NCBI RefSeq assembly: GCF_026625825.1
Contig: NZ_CP113065.1
Location: 372,001 to 436,000, forward strand
Reading direction: 5' to 3'
DNA: 64,000 nucleotides
DNA from: Pseudoxanthomonas sp. SL93
GTDB lineage: Bacteria > Pseudomonadota > Gammaproteobacteria > Xanthomonadales > Xanthomonadaceae
In this document: positions 52,610-63,934 of the stretch, piece after piece
How the letters are laid out: each line of letters starts with the position of its first letter
Position numbering within the stretch: the stretch's first letter is position 1
Notes under the pieces: model-generated
The model's input: the letters and a program-made list of their open reading frames with translations, nothing else
What the model was told of the DNA's origin: nothing
Database searches by the model: none
Translations under genes and position numbers: made by a program

Positions 52610-52653
52610 ATGTCCGTCCGGTTTAATCGCTTTCTGATGCCATTGTGGTGCGC

Positions 52654-52659
52654 TAAAGT
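52654..52659 (+). promoter_or_regulatory. Possible -10 element of the trpBA promoter
   Basis: TAAAGT lies 44 bases ahead of the trpB ATG. The -35 region is poor (TTTCTG at 52631), as expected for a promoter that depends on an activator. Confidence 0.4.
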
Positions 52660-52703
52660 GAGGAATCCCGGCGGCGCCACGCTGCCCGTTGCCCGGACTT
52701 CCC

Positions 52704-53914
<1,211 letters not shown>

Positions 53915-53918
<4 letters not shown>

Positions 53919-54712
53919 GCCGACTGCAGACGACATTCGCCGAACTGAAGGCCGCCGGCCGCGAGGCCCTGATTCCCTTCATCACCGCTGGCGACCCGTC
54001 GCTGGAATCCACGGTGCCGGTGATGCATGCGCTGGTGCAGGCCGGGGCGGACGTGATCGAACTGGGGGTGCCGTTCTCCGACCCCATGGCGGATGGGCCG
54101 GTCATCCAGCGCAGCTCGGAACGCGCCTTGGCGCGCGGAGCAGGGCTGCGCTACGTGCTGGAGGCGGTGGAGGTGTTCCGCCAGCAGGATGACGGCACGC
54201 CCGTCGTGCTGATGGGCTACCTGAACCCGGTGGAGATCCACGGTACGGAACGCTTCGCCCGCGAAGCCGTCGCCGCCGGCGTGGATGGCGTGCTGCTGGT
54301 CGACCTGCCGCCCGAGGAGTCCGCCGATACGCGGGAGATCTTCGGCCGCCACGGGTTGGCACTGATCGCGCTGGCGTCGCCGACCACCTCGCCGGAGCGC
54401 CTGCGGATGCTCTGCGAAACCGCCCAGGGCTACCTGTACTACGTCAGTTTCGCCGGGGTCACGGGCGCGTCGGACCGACTGGACACGGCAGCCGCGGGCG
54501 GGCGCCTGCGGCAGCTTCGTGCCGCCTCGCAGGTGCCGGTGGTGGCCGGGTTCGGCATCAAGGATGCCGCCAGTGCCGCCGCCATGGCGGTCGATGCCGA
54601 TGGGGTGGTGGTGGGCAGCGCGCTGGTCGCGGAACTGGCGGGAGAAGGCGCCCGGGCGGCGGCGCGTGCCTCGGCCTTCCTGGCCCCGTTGCGGGCTGCA
54701 CTGGACGCCTGA
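53915..54712 (+). CDS. trpA: Tryptophan synthase alpha chain
   Basis: 265-residue TIM-barrel enzyme cleaving indoleglycerol phosphate to indole and glyceraldehyde-3-phosphate; indole is channelled to TrpB. Catalytic residues are E49 ([13 protein letters not shown]) and D60 in the same block; [11 protein letters not shown] and the phosphate-binding [20 protein letters not shown] are conserved. Its start overlaps the trpB stop by four bases, giving a 1:1 coupled pair. Confidence 0.98.
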
Positions 54713-54744
54713 TGGACCATACGGTCGTGCATGGACGACTAGGC

Positions 54745-54750
54745 TAAACT
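54745..54750 (+). promoter_or_regulatory. Possible -10 element upstream of accD
   Basis: TAAACT in GGCTAAACTGC lies 49 bases before the accD ATG in the 87-base gap after trpA. No obvious -35 and no terminator hairpin with a T-run is seen after trpA, so read-through from trpBA is also possible. Confidence 0.35.
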
Positions 54751-54799
54751 GCCGCGCTAATCCATTCGGCCCCGCCCGGGGCAGGAAGCAAGACCAAGC

Positions 54800-55696
54800 A
54801 TGAGCTGGCTCAGCAAACTGATGCCGTCCGGCATCCGCACCGAAGGTAGCGGCGGGAAGAACAAGCGCAGCGTGCCCGAGGGCCTGTGGGAAAAGTGCGA
54901 CCGTTGCGGCGCCGTCCTCTACCGGCCCGAACTGGAGGAAAACCTGGAAGTCTGCCCCAAGTGCAGCTTCCACATGCCGATCCGCGCGCGCGCGCGCTTG
55001 GCTGCCCTGTTCGACCCGGGCGAAACCCATGAGATCGGCGCGGCGCTGGGCCCGACCGACGTGCTGAAGTTCAAGGACCAGAAGAAGTACGCCGACCGCA
55101 TCAAGGCCGCGCAGAAGAGTACCGGCGAACGCGATGCCCTGGTCACCCTGCAGGGCAAGCTGAAAGGCCGTGACCTGGTCGCCAGCGCGTTCGATTTCGC
55201 CTACATGGGCGGTTCGATGGGCTCGGTGGTCGGCGAACGCTTCTCGCTGGGTGCCGAGAAGGCGCTGGAGATCGGTTCGCCTTTCGTGTGCTTCTCCGCC
55301 AGCGGCGGTGCACGCATGCAGGAGAGCCTGTTCTCGCTGATGCAGATGGCGAAGACATCCGCGGCGCTCGGCCGGTTGCGCGACGCGGGCCTGCCGTACG
55401 TGTCGGTGCTGACGCATCCCACCACCGGCGGCGTGTCCGCCTCGTTCGCGATGCTGGGCGACATCAACATCGCCGAGCCGGAAGCGCTGATCGGCTTCGC
55501 CGGCCCGCGCGTCATCGAGCAGACCGTGCGCGAAACGCTGCCGGAGGGTTTCCAGCGTTCCGAGTTCCTGCTGGCGCATGGCGCCATCGACCAGATCTGC
55601 GACCGTCGCGAGATGCGCGACCGCCTGGCCGACCTGCTGGCGCTGATGATGCGCCAGCCCAAGCCTGAAGAAAGCGCACTGGTGGACGCCGCATGA
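54800..55696 (+). CDS. accD: Acetyl-CoA carboxylase carboxyltransferase subunit beta
   Basis: 298-residue subunit of the carboxyltransferase that forms malonyl-CoA with AccA. The N-terminal zinc ribbon has C33, C36, C52 and C55 (KCDRCG and VCPKCS). The crotonase-like domain includes [34 protein letters not shown] and [18 protein letters not shown]. Length is typical. Its stop overlaps the glmM start in ATGA. In Pseudomonas accD is followed by folC; here the fatty-acid gene is coupled to a cell-wall gene. Confidence 0.98.
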   Translation: MSWLSKLMPSGIRTEGSGGKNKRSVPEGLWEKCDRCGAVLYRPELEENLEVCPKCSFHMPIRARARLAALFDPGETHEIGAALGPTDVLKFKDQKKYADRIKAAQKSTGERDALVTLQGKLKGRDLVASAFDFAYMGGSMGSVVGERFSLGAEKALEIGSPFVCFSASGGARMQESLFSLMQMAKTSAALGRLRDAGLPYVSVLTHPTTGGVSASFAMLGDINIAEPEALIGFAGPRVIEQTVRETLPEGFQRSEFLLAHGAIDQICDRREMRDRLADLLALMMRQPKPEESALVDAA

Positions 55697-57042
55697 GCCG
55701 CAAGTATTTCGGTACCGATGGCATCCGTGGGCGGGTGGGTACCAGCCCGATTTCCGCCGACTTCGTGCTGCGGCTGGGCAACGCCCTGGGCCGCGTGCTG
55801 TGCGAAAAGGCGGGCGACGCGCGCCCGGTCGTGGTAATCGGCAAGGACACCCGCATCTCCGGCTACATGTTCGAGGCCGCGCTGGAGGCCGGGCTGGTCG
55901 CCGCCGGCGCCGACGTGCAGCTGATGGGTCCCATGCCGACCCCGGCGGTGGCGTTCCTCACCCGTACCCTCGGTGCCGACGCCGGCATCGTCATCAGCGC
56001 GTCTCACAACCCGCACCACGACAACGGCATCAAGTTCTTCTCCGCCGAAGGCGAGAAGCTGGACGATGCCACCGAGCTGGCCATCGAGGCCGCGCTCGAC
56101 GCGCCGTTCTTCACCGCCGAATCCGAGAAGCTCGGCAAGGCCATCCGCACGCGCGACGCGGTCGGCCGCTACATGGAATTCTGCAAGGCCAGCGTGCCGC
56201 GTCGCTTCGACCTGCGCGGCATGAAGCTGGTGCTGGACTGCGCGCACGGGGCGACGTACCACATCGCGCCGCTGCTGTTCCGCGAGCTGGGCGCCGACGT
56301 GATCACCATCGGTGCCGAGCCCGACGGCATCAACATCAACGATGGCGTGGGCTCCATGCACATCGACAATCTCGCCGCCAAGGTGCGCGAGACCGGCGCC
56401 CACCTCGGCATCGCCTTCGACGGCGATGGCGACCGCGTGCTGATGGCGGACGGGCAGGGCACGCCGGTGGACGGCGACCAGCTGATCTACGTGCTCGCCC
56501 GCGACTGGCAGACCACCGGACGCCTGCGTGGCCCCGTGGTCGGCACGCTGATGACCAACTACGGTCTGGAGCGGGCGCTGGGCAAGCTGGAGATCCCGTT
56601 CGTGCGCACCAAGGTCGGCGACCGCTATGTGCACCAGGCGTTGGTCGAGGGGAATGCGGTACTGGGCGGCGAAGCGTCCGGCCACCTGCTTTGCCTGGAC
56701 CGCACCACCACCGGCGACGCCATCATCGCTGCGCTGCAGGTGCTGGAAGCGCTGAAGCGCCGTAAGGTAACGCTGCGCGACGCGCTGGACGGGCTGGTGA
56801 TGCTGCCGCAGAAGACCATCAACGTGAAGCTCGCCAACGGTGCCAAGCCCACCGAGGCCGCCAGCGTGCAGGCCGCACTGGTGCAGGCGCAGTCGGCCGT
56901 GTCGGGCCGGGGGCGCGCGTTCCTGCGTCCTTCCGGCACTGAGCCGGTGGTGCGGGTGACGGTGGAGGCCGACGACGACGCGCTGGTGAAAAGCACGCTC
57001 GAAACCTTGGCCGACGCCGTGCGGGCTGCCGCCGCGGCTTGA
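55693..57042 (+). CDS. glmM: Phosphoglucosamine mutase
   Basis: 449-residue enzyme converting glucosamine-6-phosphate to glucosamine-1-phosphate for peptidoglycan and LPS. The phospho-Ser is S104 in [16 protein letters not shown], the metal loop is [13 protein letters not shown], and the C-terminal phosphate loop is [14 protein letters not shown]. The opening [14 protein letters not shown] is standard. It overlaps accD by four bases; downstream lie a 2-oxoglutarate oxygenase gene and then tpiA-secG, the glmM-tpiA-secG layout known in Pseudomonas. Confidence 0.98.
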   Translation: MSRKYFGTDGIRGRVGTSPISADFVLRLGNALGRVLCEKAGDARPVVVIGKDTRISGYMFEAALEAGLVAAGADVQLMGPMPTPAVAFLTRTLGADAGIVISASHNPHHDNGIKFFSAEGEKLDDATELAIEAALDAPFFTAESEKLGKAIRTRDAVGRYMEFCKASVPRRFDLRGMKLVLDCAHGATYHIAPLLFRELGADVITIGAEPDGININDGVGSMHIDNLAAKVRETGAHLGIAFDGDGDRVLMADGQGTPVDGDQLIYVLARDWQTTGRLRGPVVGTLMTNYGLERALGKLEIPFVRTKVGDRYVHQALVEGNAVLGGEASGHLLCLDRTTTGDAIIAALQVLEALKRRKVTLRDALDGLVMLPQKTINVKLANGAKPTEAASVQAALVQAQSAVSGRGRAFLRPSGTEPVVRVTVEADDDALVKSTLETLADAVRAAAAA

Positions 57043-57118
57043 GCCTGATCAATGAATATCTGGCGCGGAGACGTTGCAATGGCGTCCCCGCGCGACCCAC
57101 CTGTTGGAGCAGACCCGC

Positions 57119-58057
57119 ATGAGTGCCCGTATCCCCACCCTGGACATCACCCGTTTCGACAGCGACCGCGACGCCTTCGTGGCCGAGCTGGGCGCTGCCT
57201 ATCGCGAATGGGGGTTTGCCGGCATCCGCAACCATGGCATCCCGCAGGCGCAGATCGATGCGGCCTACGATGTGTTCAAGCGCTTCTTCGCCCTGCCTGA
57301 CGAGGTGAAGAAGCAGTACCACGTGCCCGGCGGTGGCGGTGCGCGTGGCTACACGCCGTTCGGCGTGGAGACCGCCAAGGACTCCAAGCATTTCGACCTG
57401 AAGGAGTTCTGGCACGTCGGTCGCGAGATCCCGGACGATTCGAAGTACCGCGACGTCATGCCGCCGAACCTGTGGCCTGTCGAGGTCCCCGGCTTCCGCG
57501 AACACGGGTACGGCCTGTACCAGGCGCTGGACCAGCTAGGTTCGCGCGTGCTGTCGGCGCTGGCGCTGCACATCGGCCTGCCGGAGACGTACTTCGCCGA
57601 CAAGACCGACTCGGGCAATTCGATCCTGCGCCCGATCCATTACCCACCGATCACTGCCGACGACATCCCGAACGTGCGCGCCGGTGCGCACGAGGACATC
57701 AACCTGATCACGCTGCTGGTGGGTGCCAGTGCCGCCGGCCTGGAAGTGAAGTCAAAGCAGGGCGAGTGGGTGCCTTTCACCTCCGACGCCGACACCATCG
57801 TCGTCAACATCGGCGACATGCTGCAGCGCCTGACCAACCACGTGTACCCGTCCACCACGCACCGCGTGACCAACCCGCCGGGCGAACAGGCGCGCCAGCC
57901 GCGTTATTCGGTGCCGTTCTTCCTGCACCCGAACCCGGACTTCCTGATCGACGTGCTGCCGTCCACGGTCACCGCCGACAATCCCAGCCGCTACCCCGAA
58001 CCGATCACGGCGCAGGGGTATCTGGAAGAGCGCCTGCGCGAGATCAAGTTGAAGTAA
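57119..58057 (+). CDS. 2-oxoglutarate/Fe(II)-dependent oxygenase, isopenicillin-N-synthase family
   Basis: 312-residue non-haem iron oxygenase. The iron ligands H-x-D...H appear in AHEDINLITLLVG and NHVYPSTTHRVTNP; the 2-oxoglutarate-binding R-x-S is in QPRYSVPFFLHPN. The N-terminal DIOX_N domain (~5-115) includes WGFAGIRNHGIPQAQID. ATG 57119 follows GGAG nine bases upstream. These enzymes hydroxylate or oxidise small molecules; in bacteria most are unassigned. It stands alone between glmM and a strong terminator. Confidence 0.88.
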   Translation: MSARIPTLDITRFDSDRDAFVAELGAAYREWGFAGIRNHGIPQAQIDAAYDVFKRFFALPDEVKKQYHVPGGGGARGYTPFGVETAKDSKHFDLKEFWHVGREIPDDSKYRDVMPPNLWPVEVPGFREHGYGLYQALDQLGSRVLSALALHIGLPETYFADKTDSGNSILRPIHYPPITADDIPNVRAGAHEDINLITLLVGASAAGLEVKSKQGEWVPFTSDADTIVVNIGDMLQRLTNHVYPSTTHRVTNPPGEQARQPRYSVPFFLHPNPDFLIDVLPSTVTADNPSRYPEPITAQGYLEERLREIKLK

Positions 58058-58097
58058 TCCACCGCCGGCGGGCCGTCACCGATGGCCGCATGTACCC

Positions 58098-58128
58098 GAA
58101 GAGCCGGCATTGCCCGGCTCTTCTTTTT
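58098..58128 (+). terminator. Rho-independent terminator after the 2-oxoglutarate oxygenase gene
   Basis: GAAGAGCCGG-CATTGC-CCGGCTCTTC is a ten-pair stem with a six-base loop followed by TTTTT on the plus strand. It lies 40 bases after the stop and ahead of the convergent dehydrogenase gene. Confidence 0.93.
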
Positions 58129-58173
58129 CGTACTGCAGGAAGTTGCAGGCGATCTGCCACGATGCTGGCCGGA

Positions 58174-58998
58174 TCAGTCCGCCTTGCGGATCTTCGACGA
58201 GTTGCGCGCCATCAGTTTCAGCCGTGTGTTGTCCGGCAGGTGGCGGGTGATGCCGTGCAGCAGCCGGTAGCGCCAGCCGGGTACCACGATCACCTGGCCG
58301 CGCTCCAATGCATCGATGCCGGCCCGGGCCACGTCGTCCGCGTCAAGCCAGAACCACTTCGGCAGTTTGTCCATCATGCCGCGGGTGCCGGTCACGTCGT
58401 GGAATTCGGACCAGGTGAAGCCCGGGCACAGCACGGTGACACGCACGCCGCGATCCGCGTTTTCCTGGGACAGCGATTCGCTGAACTTGATCAGGAAGGA
58501 CTTCACCGCGCCATACAGCGTCTGCCCGTTGGCACCGGGGATCAGCCCGGCCACCGACGACACGTTGAGGATGCGGCCATCGGGAAAGCCACGCAGCGAC
58601 GGCAGCAGCCGCCAGGTCAGTTCGCATACGCTGCCGACCATCACCTGCAGGAAGTCGGCGTGCACCGGCCAGGCATTGGCGTGGTAACGGCCCGGCACGC
58701 CGTAACCGGCGTTGTTGACCAGGATGCGCACCTTCACGCCGCGGCGCTCCAGTTCCGCCACCAGCCGCGCGGGCGCGGCGGCGTCGGCCAGGTCCGCGGC
58801 CACCACTTCCACCGGCACCTGCGTGCGCAGTTCCTGGGCCAATGCCTCCAGCCGGTCGATCCGGCGTGCGGTCAGCACGAGCGGGACGCCGCGGCGGGCG
58901 TACTCACGGGCGATCTCGGCACCGATGCCGCTGGAGGCGCCGGTGACCAGGGCATGGCCGGCGGAGGCCTGTCAAGCAGGGGCAACAGAGGAGGGCAT
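58174..58998 (-). pseudogene. Short-chain dehydrogenase gene with an in-frame TGA at codon 9
   Basis: From ATG 58998, which has AGGA nine bases upstream, eight codons (MPSSVAPA) are followed by TGA at 58972-58974; the same frame then continues QASAGHALVTGASSGIGAEI and runs intact to the stop at 58174. The NAD motif TGASSGIG, NNAGYG, the catalytic Ser of NVSSVAG and the Y-x3-K in LYGAVKSFLIKF are all present, so a full-length enzyme would be a normal ~270-residue SDR. No start codon lies between the TGA and the NAD motif; the first, GTG 58878, would omit it. Pseudogene, sequencing error or use of an unusual start are the options. Confidence 0.8.
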
Positions 58999-59089
58999 GC
59001 AGCGTTTTCCTGGCGGACGCGGAGGCGCGTGCCGCGCACGATAGCGTGCACCGCAGGCCGTGGCGCGCCTGCCGGGCGGGAACATGGGC

Positions 59090-59095
59090 TAGACT
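59090..59095 (+). promoter_or_regulatory. Possible -10 element upstream of tpiA
   Basis: TAGACT in GGCTAGACTTG lies 30 bases before the tpiA ATG, the same hexamer and setting as ahead of panD. The 127-base gap to the divergent dehydrogenase gene shows no other structure. Confidence 0.45.
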
Positions 59096-59125
59096 TGCGC
59101 GCCCAACTGGACAGGAATTGGTCTT

Positions 59126-59884
59126 ATGCGTCGCAAGCTCGTAGCGGGAAACTGGAAGCTCCATGGCGACCGGGCATTCGCCACCGCATTGATGGACGAG
59201 CTGGTCGCGGGTTTGCCGCTGGACGGGGTGGACGTGCTGATCCTGCCGCCGCTTCCTTACCTGGGCGAACTGATCGAGGACTACGGGAATCGCGGCGTCT
59301 TCTTCGGCGCGCAGGACGTCAGCAGCAACGAAAAGGGTGCCTACACCGGCGAGGTGTCGGCGCGGATGCTGGTCGACGTGGGCGCGCGTTATGGCCTGGT
59401 GGGCCATTCCGAGCGGCGCCAGTACCACAACGAGAGCAGCGAATTCGTGGCGAAGAAGTTCCTGGCGGCCAAGCACGCCGGGCTGGTCCCGGTGCTGTGC
59501 GTGGGCGAGACCGAACAGCAGCGCAAGGACGGACAGACCGAGTTCCGCATCCAGAAGCAGCTCGAGGCCGTGTTCGACCTGGTGGGTCCCCAGGCGTTCG
59601 ATGGGGCGGTGATCTCCTACGAGCCGGTCTGGGCCATCGGTACCGGACTGACGGCCACGCCGGCGCAGGCGCAGGCGGTGCACGCATTCATCCGTGGCGA
59701 AGTGGCCGCGCGCGATGCTAGAATCGCCGATTCGTTGCCCCTGCTGTATGGCGGCAGCGTCAAGCCCGACAACGCCGCGGAACTGTTCGCGCAGCCCGAT
59801 GTCGATGGAGGGCTGGTGGGCGGCGCCTCGTTGGTCGCCCGGGATTTCCTGGCCATCGCGCAGGCGGCGGCCCACCGGGGGTAA
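59126..59884 (+). CDS. tpiA: Triosephosphate isomerase
   Basis: 252-residue TIM barrel of glycolysis. Catalytic residues are K11 (AGNWKLHG), H94 (LVGHSERRQY) and E166 (SYEPVWAIGTG); the phosphate loop is LYGGSVKPDNAAEL. Length is normal. It is followed by secG after 59 bases, the tpiA-secG order conserved across gammaproteobacteria. Confidence 0.98.
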   Translation: MRRKLVAGNWKLHGDRAFATALMDELVAGLPLDGVDVLILPPLPYLGELIEDYGNRGVFFGAQDVSSNEKGAYTGEVSARMLVDVGARYGLVGHSERRQYHNESSEFVAKKFLAAKHAGLVPVLCVGETEQQRKDGQTEFRIQKQLEAVFDLVGPQAFDGAVISYEPVWAIGTGLTATPAQAQAVHAFIRGEVAARDARIADSLPLLYGGSVKPDNAAELFAQPDVDGGLVGGASLVARDFLAIAQAAAHRG

Positions 59885-59943
59885 CCCCGGCACGACCCAT
59901 CCCGTGGGGATGGGGCGACTCAACCGGTTGAGACTGATTCGAA

Positions 59944-60420
59944 ATGTGGATGTTGATCCTGAATGTGGTTTACGTGCTGGTCGCCATCGCGATCATCGCG
60001 CTGGTGCTGATGCAGCGTGGTTCCGGCGCCCAGGCGGGCTCGGGCTTCGGCGGGGGCGCTTCCGGCACGGTGTTCGGTGCGCGCGGCGCGTCCAACTTCC
60101 TCTCCAAGAGCACCAAGTGGCTGGCCATCGCATTCTTCGGCATCAGCCTGTTCATGGCCTGGTACGCGACCCATAGTGCCCGTCCGGTCACCCAGCAGAA
60201 CCTGGGCGTGATGACGCAGGTGCCGGCCGCCGGCGCGGCCGTGGGCGAACTGCCCAAGCCGTCGTCGGTCCCCAGCGCCCCGGTACAGGCGCCGGCCGCG
60301 CCGACGTCGGTTCCGGTGCTGCCGCAGGACGCGGCGCCCGCTCCGGTGGTGCCGCCGGCCACCGCGCCGGCACCCGCCAGCGGCGAGCAGGCCCCGGTCA
60401 CGCCGCCGCAGGGCGGTTGA
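59944..60420 (+). CDS. secG: Protein translocase subunit SecG
   Basis: 158-residue small subunit of the SecYEG channel. Two membrane segments (about 3-20 and 58-75) flank the conserved cytoplasmic loop with MQRGSGAQAGSGFGGGASGT and VFGARGASNFLSKSTKW. The C-terminal half is a Pro/Ala/Val-rich tail of about 75 residues, longer than the ~110-residue E. coli protein, as in other Xanthomonadaceae. tRNA-Leu lies 44 bases downstream, the usual secG-tRNA-Leu arrangement. Confidence 0.96.
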   Translation: MWMLILNVVYVLVAIAIIALVLMQRGSGAQAGSGFGGGASGTVFGARGASNFLSKSTKWLAIAFFGISLFMAWYATHSARPVTQQNLGVMTQVPAAGAAVGELPKPSSVPSAPVQAPAAPTSVPVLPQDAAPAPVVPPATAPAPASGEQAPVTPPQGG

Positions 60421-60427
60421 GCAACGC

Positions 60428-60433
60428 TACAAT
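60428..60433 (+). promoter_or_regulatory. Possible -10 element of tRNA-Leu
   Basis: TACAAT, five of six consensus bases, lies 31 bases before the tRNA 5' end and seven bases after the secG stop. The tRNA may also be processed from secG read-through. Confidence 0.45.
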
Positions 60434-60464
60434 GGCGCGGCACGCCAGTCGCGCAGGTTTCAAA

Positions 60465-60549
60465 GCCCAGGTGGCGGAATTGGTAGACGCACTACCTTGA
60501 GGTGGTAGCGACGTAAGTCGTAGGGGTTCGAGTCCCCTCTTGGGCACCA
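60465..60549 (+). tRNA. tRNA-Leu (anticodon GAG)
   Basis: 85-base class II tRNA with encoded CCA (60547-60549). The acceptor arm GCCCAGG pairs with CTTGGGC; the anticodon arm CTACC-TTGAGGT-GGTAG gives anticodon GAG, reading CUC and CUU. A variable arm (GCGACGTAAGTCGT) is present, as expected for leucine, and the T arm contains GGGGTTCGAGTCCCC. Confidence 0.96.
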
Positions 60550-60610
60550 GCATCAACGGCATCCGCGCCCGTCAGCGCGGAGAACGGCGCAAACCGCCGA
60601 TCGCAATCGA

Positions 60611-60640
60611 AAAGCCCGCCGCACGGCGGGCTTTTTGTTT
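60611..60640 (+). terminator. Rho-independent terminator downstream of tRNA-Leu
   Basis: AAAGCCCGCC-GCAC-GGCGGGCTTT is a ten-pair stem with a four-base loop, followed by TTTGTTT. It ends the tpiA-secG-tRNA-Leu unit about 60 bases beyond the tRNA and insulates the nuo operon. Confidence 0.94.
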
Positions 60641-60671
60641 TGCCGAATGCGTCTTCCCGAGCCGGTAATCG

Positions 60672-60701
60672 TTTACTAGCGAGTTCACCAACCGTTACAA
60701 T
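60672..60701 (+). promoter_or_regulatory. Candidate distal promoter of the nuo operon (TTTACT / TACAAT)
   Basis: TTTACT (60672-60677) and TACAAT (60696-60701) with an 18-base spacer form the best sigma-70 promoter in the nuo upstream region, in an AT-richer patch directly after the terminator. It would give a leader of about 240 bases. Confidence 0.5.
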
Positions 60702-60747
60702 CCCGTTGATTCGTTGCAGGCCCGGTACGTGTTGCGGAAGGGCGGCA

Positions 60748-60762
60748 GCGGAACGGTTCCGC
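60748..60762. promoter_or_regulatory. Perfect palindrome GCGGAAC-G-GTTCCGC in the nuo leader
   Basis: Seven-base arms around a single G, located between the two candidate nuo promoters. It could be a dimeric repressor or activator site, or a short RNA hairpin, though a one-base loop makes RNA folding less likely. It matches no site I can name. Confidence 0.4.
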
Positions 60763-60910
60763 CGTCGGGAGAGCCGGCGGCGGTTCCAGTGGTGGATGCT
60801 GGCGGGATGCCCGGCCAACCCGGCTCCCATGCGCACCCGCGCAAGGTCGTGGCGATGGCCCGGCCCCTGGCGACATGCGAGTCCTTCGCGGTCCGCACGC
60901 ATGCTGCGTG

Positions 60911-60916
60911 TAGACT
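60911..60916 (+). promoter_or_regulatory. Possible proximal -10 element of nuoA
   Basis: TAGACT in GTGTAGACTTCGC lies 35 bases ahead of the nuoA GTG, the same hexamer as at panD and tpiA. The -35 region is weak. Confidence 0.4.
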
Positions 60917-60951
60917 TCGCGCGGGACGATAGGACAAGAAGAGACGAGCGA

Positions 60952-61298
60952 GTGCTGGCCAATTACCTGCCCACCCTGTTGTTCCTGGTCGTCGCCACCG
61001 GCATCGGCATCGCGTTGATGGTGGCCGGCCGCTTCCTGGGGCCGCGTCGCCCGGACATGCAGAAGCTGTCCCCCTACGAATGCGGCTTCGAAGCCTTCGA
61101 AGACGCGCGCATGAAGTTCGACGTGCGCTATTACCTGATCGCCATCCAGTTCATCGTCTTCGATCTGGAAATCATCTTCATCGTTCCGTGGACGCTGGTC
61201 TTCCAGGAACTCGGCCCGCGTGCGCTGGTCACGATGGGCCTGTTCGTGGGCATGCTGTTCCTCGGCTTCATTTACGTTTGGAAAAAGGGAGCGCTCGA

Positions 61299-61308
<10 letters not shown>
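60952..61308 (+). CDS. nuoA: NADH-quinone oxidoreductase subunit A
   Basis: 118-residue inner membrane subunit of complex I with three transmembrane helices. Conserved marks are [20 protein letters not shown] (the loop with the Cys that senses the active/deactive state in mitochondria) and [19 protein letters not shown]. The start is GTG 60952, giving the family's normal length, with GAGACGAGCGA upstream; a longer frame from 60640 has no support. The end overlaps nuoB by ten bases. Confidence 0.97.
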
Positions 61309-61853
<545 letters not shown>

Positions 61854-61907
61854 GTCGTCTTCCCTCGAAGTCCCCCCGACATCCCCCTTCAGAGCACGCC
61901 ACGCCCC

Positions 61908-62633
61908 ATGGCAGAGCAAGCTGCAAACTTCACCGATCAGCTGCGCACGCGTTTCGCGGGCGCCGTGGTCACCGTCGCCGAACCGCGCGGCGAAGTGACG
62001 CTGGAAGTCCCGTCGTCCTCCTGGTACGCGGTCTGCCTCGCGCTGCGCGACGAATTCGGTTTCGAGCAGGCCGTGGACGTGTGCGGCGTGGACTACCTGG
62101 GTTACGGCAGCGATGAGTGGGATACCTCGGACGTATCGTCCGAAGGCTTCAGCCGCGGCGTCGAGGGCTTCGGACCCGGCCGCTTCAACTGGGCACAGCG
62201 CCCGCAGGGCGCCAGCCAGCCCAACCGTTTCGCCGTGGTGCTGCACCTGCTGTCGTACCAGCACAACCGTCGCCTGCGCGTGCGCTGCTTCGCACCCGAC
62301 GACGGCCTGCCGGTGGTGGCATCGGTCAACGGCATCTGGCCGGGCGTGAACTGGTTCGAGCGCGAGGCGTTCGACCTGTACGGCATCATTTTCGAAGGCC
62401 ACCCGGACCTGCGCCGCATCCTGACCGACTACGGCTTCGTCGGCCACCCGTTCCGCAAGGACTTCCCGCTGATCGGCAACGTCGAAGTCCGCTACGACGA
62501 AGAGAAGAAGCGCGTGGTGTACGAACCGGTCACCTCGGTGGAGCCGCGCGTCGGCGTGCCGCGCGTGATCCGCGACGACGCCCGCTATCAGACCGCCGCG
62601 GGTGAAGCCGCAGGGCGGGAGGGCAAGGCATGA
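61908..62633 (+). CDS. nuoC: NADH-quinone oxidoreductase subunit C
   Basis: 241-residue 30-kDa peripheral subunit, separate from nuoD (in E. coli the two are fused). The signature is near [20 protein letters not shown] followed by [20 protein letters not shown]. The N-terminal ~60 residues are less conserved. It starts 54 bases after nuoB, and its stop overlaps the nuoD start in ATGA. Confidence 0.97.
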   Translation: MAEQAANFTDQLRTRFAGAVVTVAEPRGEVTLEVPSSSWYAVCLALRDEFGFEQAVDVCGVDYLGYGSDEWDTSDVSSEGFSRGVEGFGPGRFNWAQRPQGASQPNRFAVVLHLLSYQHNRRLRVRCFAPDDGLPVVASVNGIWPGVNWFEREAFDLYGIIFEGHPDLRRILTDYGFVGHPFRKDFPLIGNVEVRYDEEKKRVVYEPVTSVEPRVGVPRVIRDDARYQTAAGEAAGREGKA

Positions 62634-63934
62634 GCAATCCGCAATCCGGCGTCGCGTTCGCCAGCAATCCTGCCGAAGGCAAGCAGGAGATCCGCAACTA
62701 CACGCTGAACTTCGGTCCCCAGCATCCGGCCGCGCACGGCGTGCTGCGCCTGATCCTGGAAATGGACGGCGAGACCATCGTGCGTGCCGACCCCCACGTG
62801 GGCCTGCTGCACCGGGGTACCGAGAAGCTCGCTGAATCCAAGCCGTTCAACCAGTCGATCGGCTACATGGATCGCCTGGACTACGTGTCCATGATGTGCA
62901 ACGAGCACGCCTACGTGCGCGCCATCGAAACCCTGATGGGCATCGAGGCGCCGGAACGCGCGCAGTACATCCGCACGATGTTCGACGAGATCACGCGCAT
63001 CCTCAACCACCTGATGTGGGTCGGTTCCAACGCGCTCGACCTGGGTGCGATGGCCGTCATGCTGTACGCGTTCCGCGAGCGCGAAGAGCTGATGGACTGC
63101 TACGAAGCCGTCAGCGGCGCGCGCATGCACGCCACCTACTACCGTCCGGGCGGCGTCTACCGCGACCTGCCTGACCGCATGCCGATGTACAAGGAATCGC
63201 CGTGGCGGAAGGGCAAGGCCCTGAAGCAGTTCAACCAGGCGCGTGAAGGCTCGCTGCTGGATTTCCTGGAGGACTTCACCTCCACCTTCCCGGCGCGCGT
63301 CGACGAGTACGAGACACTGCTCACCGACAACCGCATCTGGAAGCAGCGCACCGTGGGCATCGGCGTGATATCGCCGGAAGAAGCCCGCGCGTGGGGCATG
63401 ACCGGCGCGATGCTGCGTGGCTCGGGCATCGCCTGGGACCTGCGCAAGAAGCAGCCTTATGCCAAGTACGACACCGTCGATTTCGACATCCCGGTAGGCG
63501 TCAACGGCGACTGCTACGACCGTTACCTGGTCCGCGTGGCCGAGATGCGCCAGTCCAACCGCATCATCCAGCAGTGCGTGAAGTGGCTGAAGGCCAATCC
63601 CGGCCCGGTCATGGTGCAGAACTTCAAGGTCGCGCCCCCCTCCCGCGAGGAGATGAAGGACGACATGGAAGCGCTGATCCATCACTTCAAGCTGTTCAGC
63701 GAAGGCTACTGCGTGCCCGCCGGCGAGACCTACGCCGCGGTGGAAGCACCGAAGGGCGAGTTCGCCTGCTACCTGGTGTCCGACGGCGCCAACAAGCCGT
63801 TCCGCCTGAAGCTGCGCGCGCCCGGCTTTGCACATCTTTCGTCGATGGACGCCATCGTCAAGGGGCACATGCTGCCCGACGTCGTGGCGATGATCGGTAC
63901 CTATGATCTTGTTTTTGGTGAGGTGGACCGATGA
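62630..63934 (+). CDS. nuoD: NADH-quinone oxidoreductase subunit D
   Basis: 434-residue 49-kDa subunit lining the quinone pocket. Marks are [20 protein letters not shown] (with the quinone-binding His), [24 protein letters not shown], and the C-terminal [18 protein letters not shown]. The protein is the normal length for an unfused NuoD. It overlaps nuoC and nuoE by four bases each, so the operon continues rightward as a tightly coupled series. Confidence 0.98.
   Translation: MSNPQSGVAFASNPAEGKQEIRNYTLNFGPQHPAAHGVLRLILEMDGETIVRADPHVGLLHRGTEKLAESKPFNQSIGYMDRLDYVSMMCNEHAYVRAIETLMGIEAPERAQYIRTMFDEITRILNHLMWVGSNALDLGAMAVMLYAFREREELMDCYEAVSGARMHATYYRPGGVYRDLPDRMPMYKESPWRKGKALKQFNQAREGSLLDFLEDFTSTFPARVDEYETLLTDNRIWKQRTVGIGVISPEEARAWGMTGAMLRGSGIAWDLRKKQPYAKYDTVDFDIPVGVNGDCYDRYLVRVAEMRQSNRIIQQCVKWLKANPGPVMVQNFKVAPPSREEMKDDMEALIHHFKLFSEGYCVPAGETYAAVEAPKGEFACYLVSDGANKPFRLKLRAPGFAHLSSMDAIVKGHMLPDVVAMIGTYDLVFGEVDR

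Larger units (their letters stand above)
60550..60951 (+). other. 400-base leader region between tRNA-Leu and nuoA
   Basis: No gene was recognised in this gap. It holds a strong terminator (60611-60640), a candidate promoter (60672-60701), a perfect 15-base palindrome (60748-60762) and a second -10-like hexamer (60911-60916). The stretch between the palindrome and the second -10 is GC-rich with no recognisable riboswitch or small ORF with a ribosome binding site. Confidence 0.6.

Noticed and set aside
52621..52640. A fourth TTAA-N7-TTAA box ahead of trpB
   Set aside because: TTAA is present but the second half reads CTGA; spacing match only.
58972..58974. Selenocysteine at the TGA of the dehydrogenase gene
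   Set aside because: The position is in the variable N-terminal leader, not at an active-site Cys, and no SECIS-like hairpin follows.
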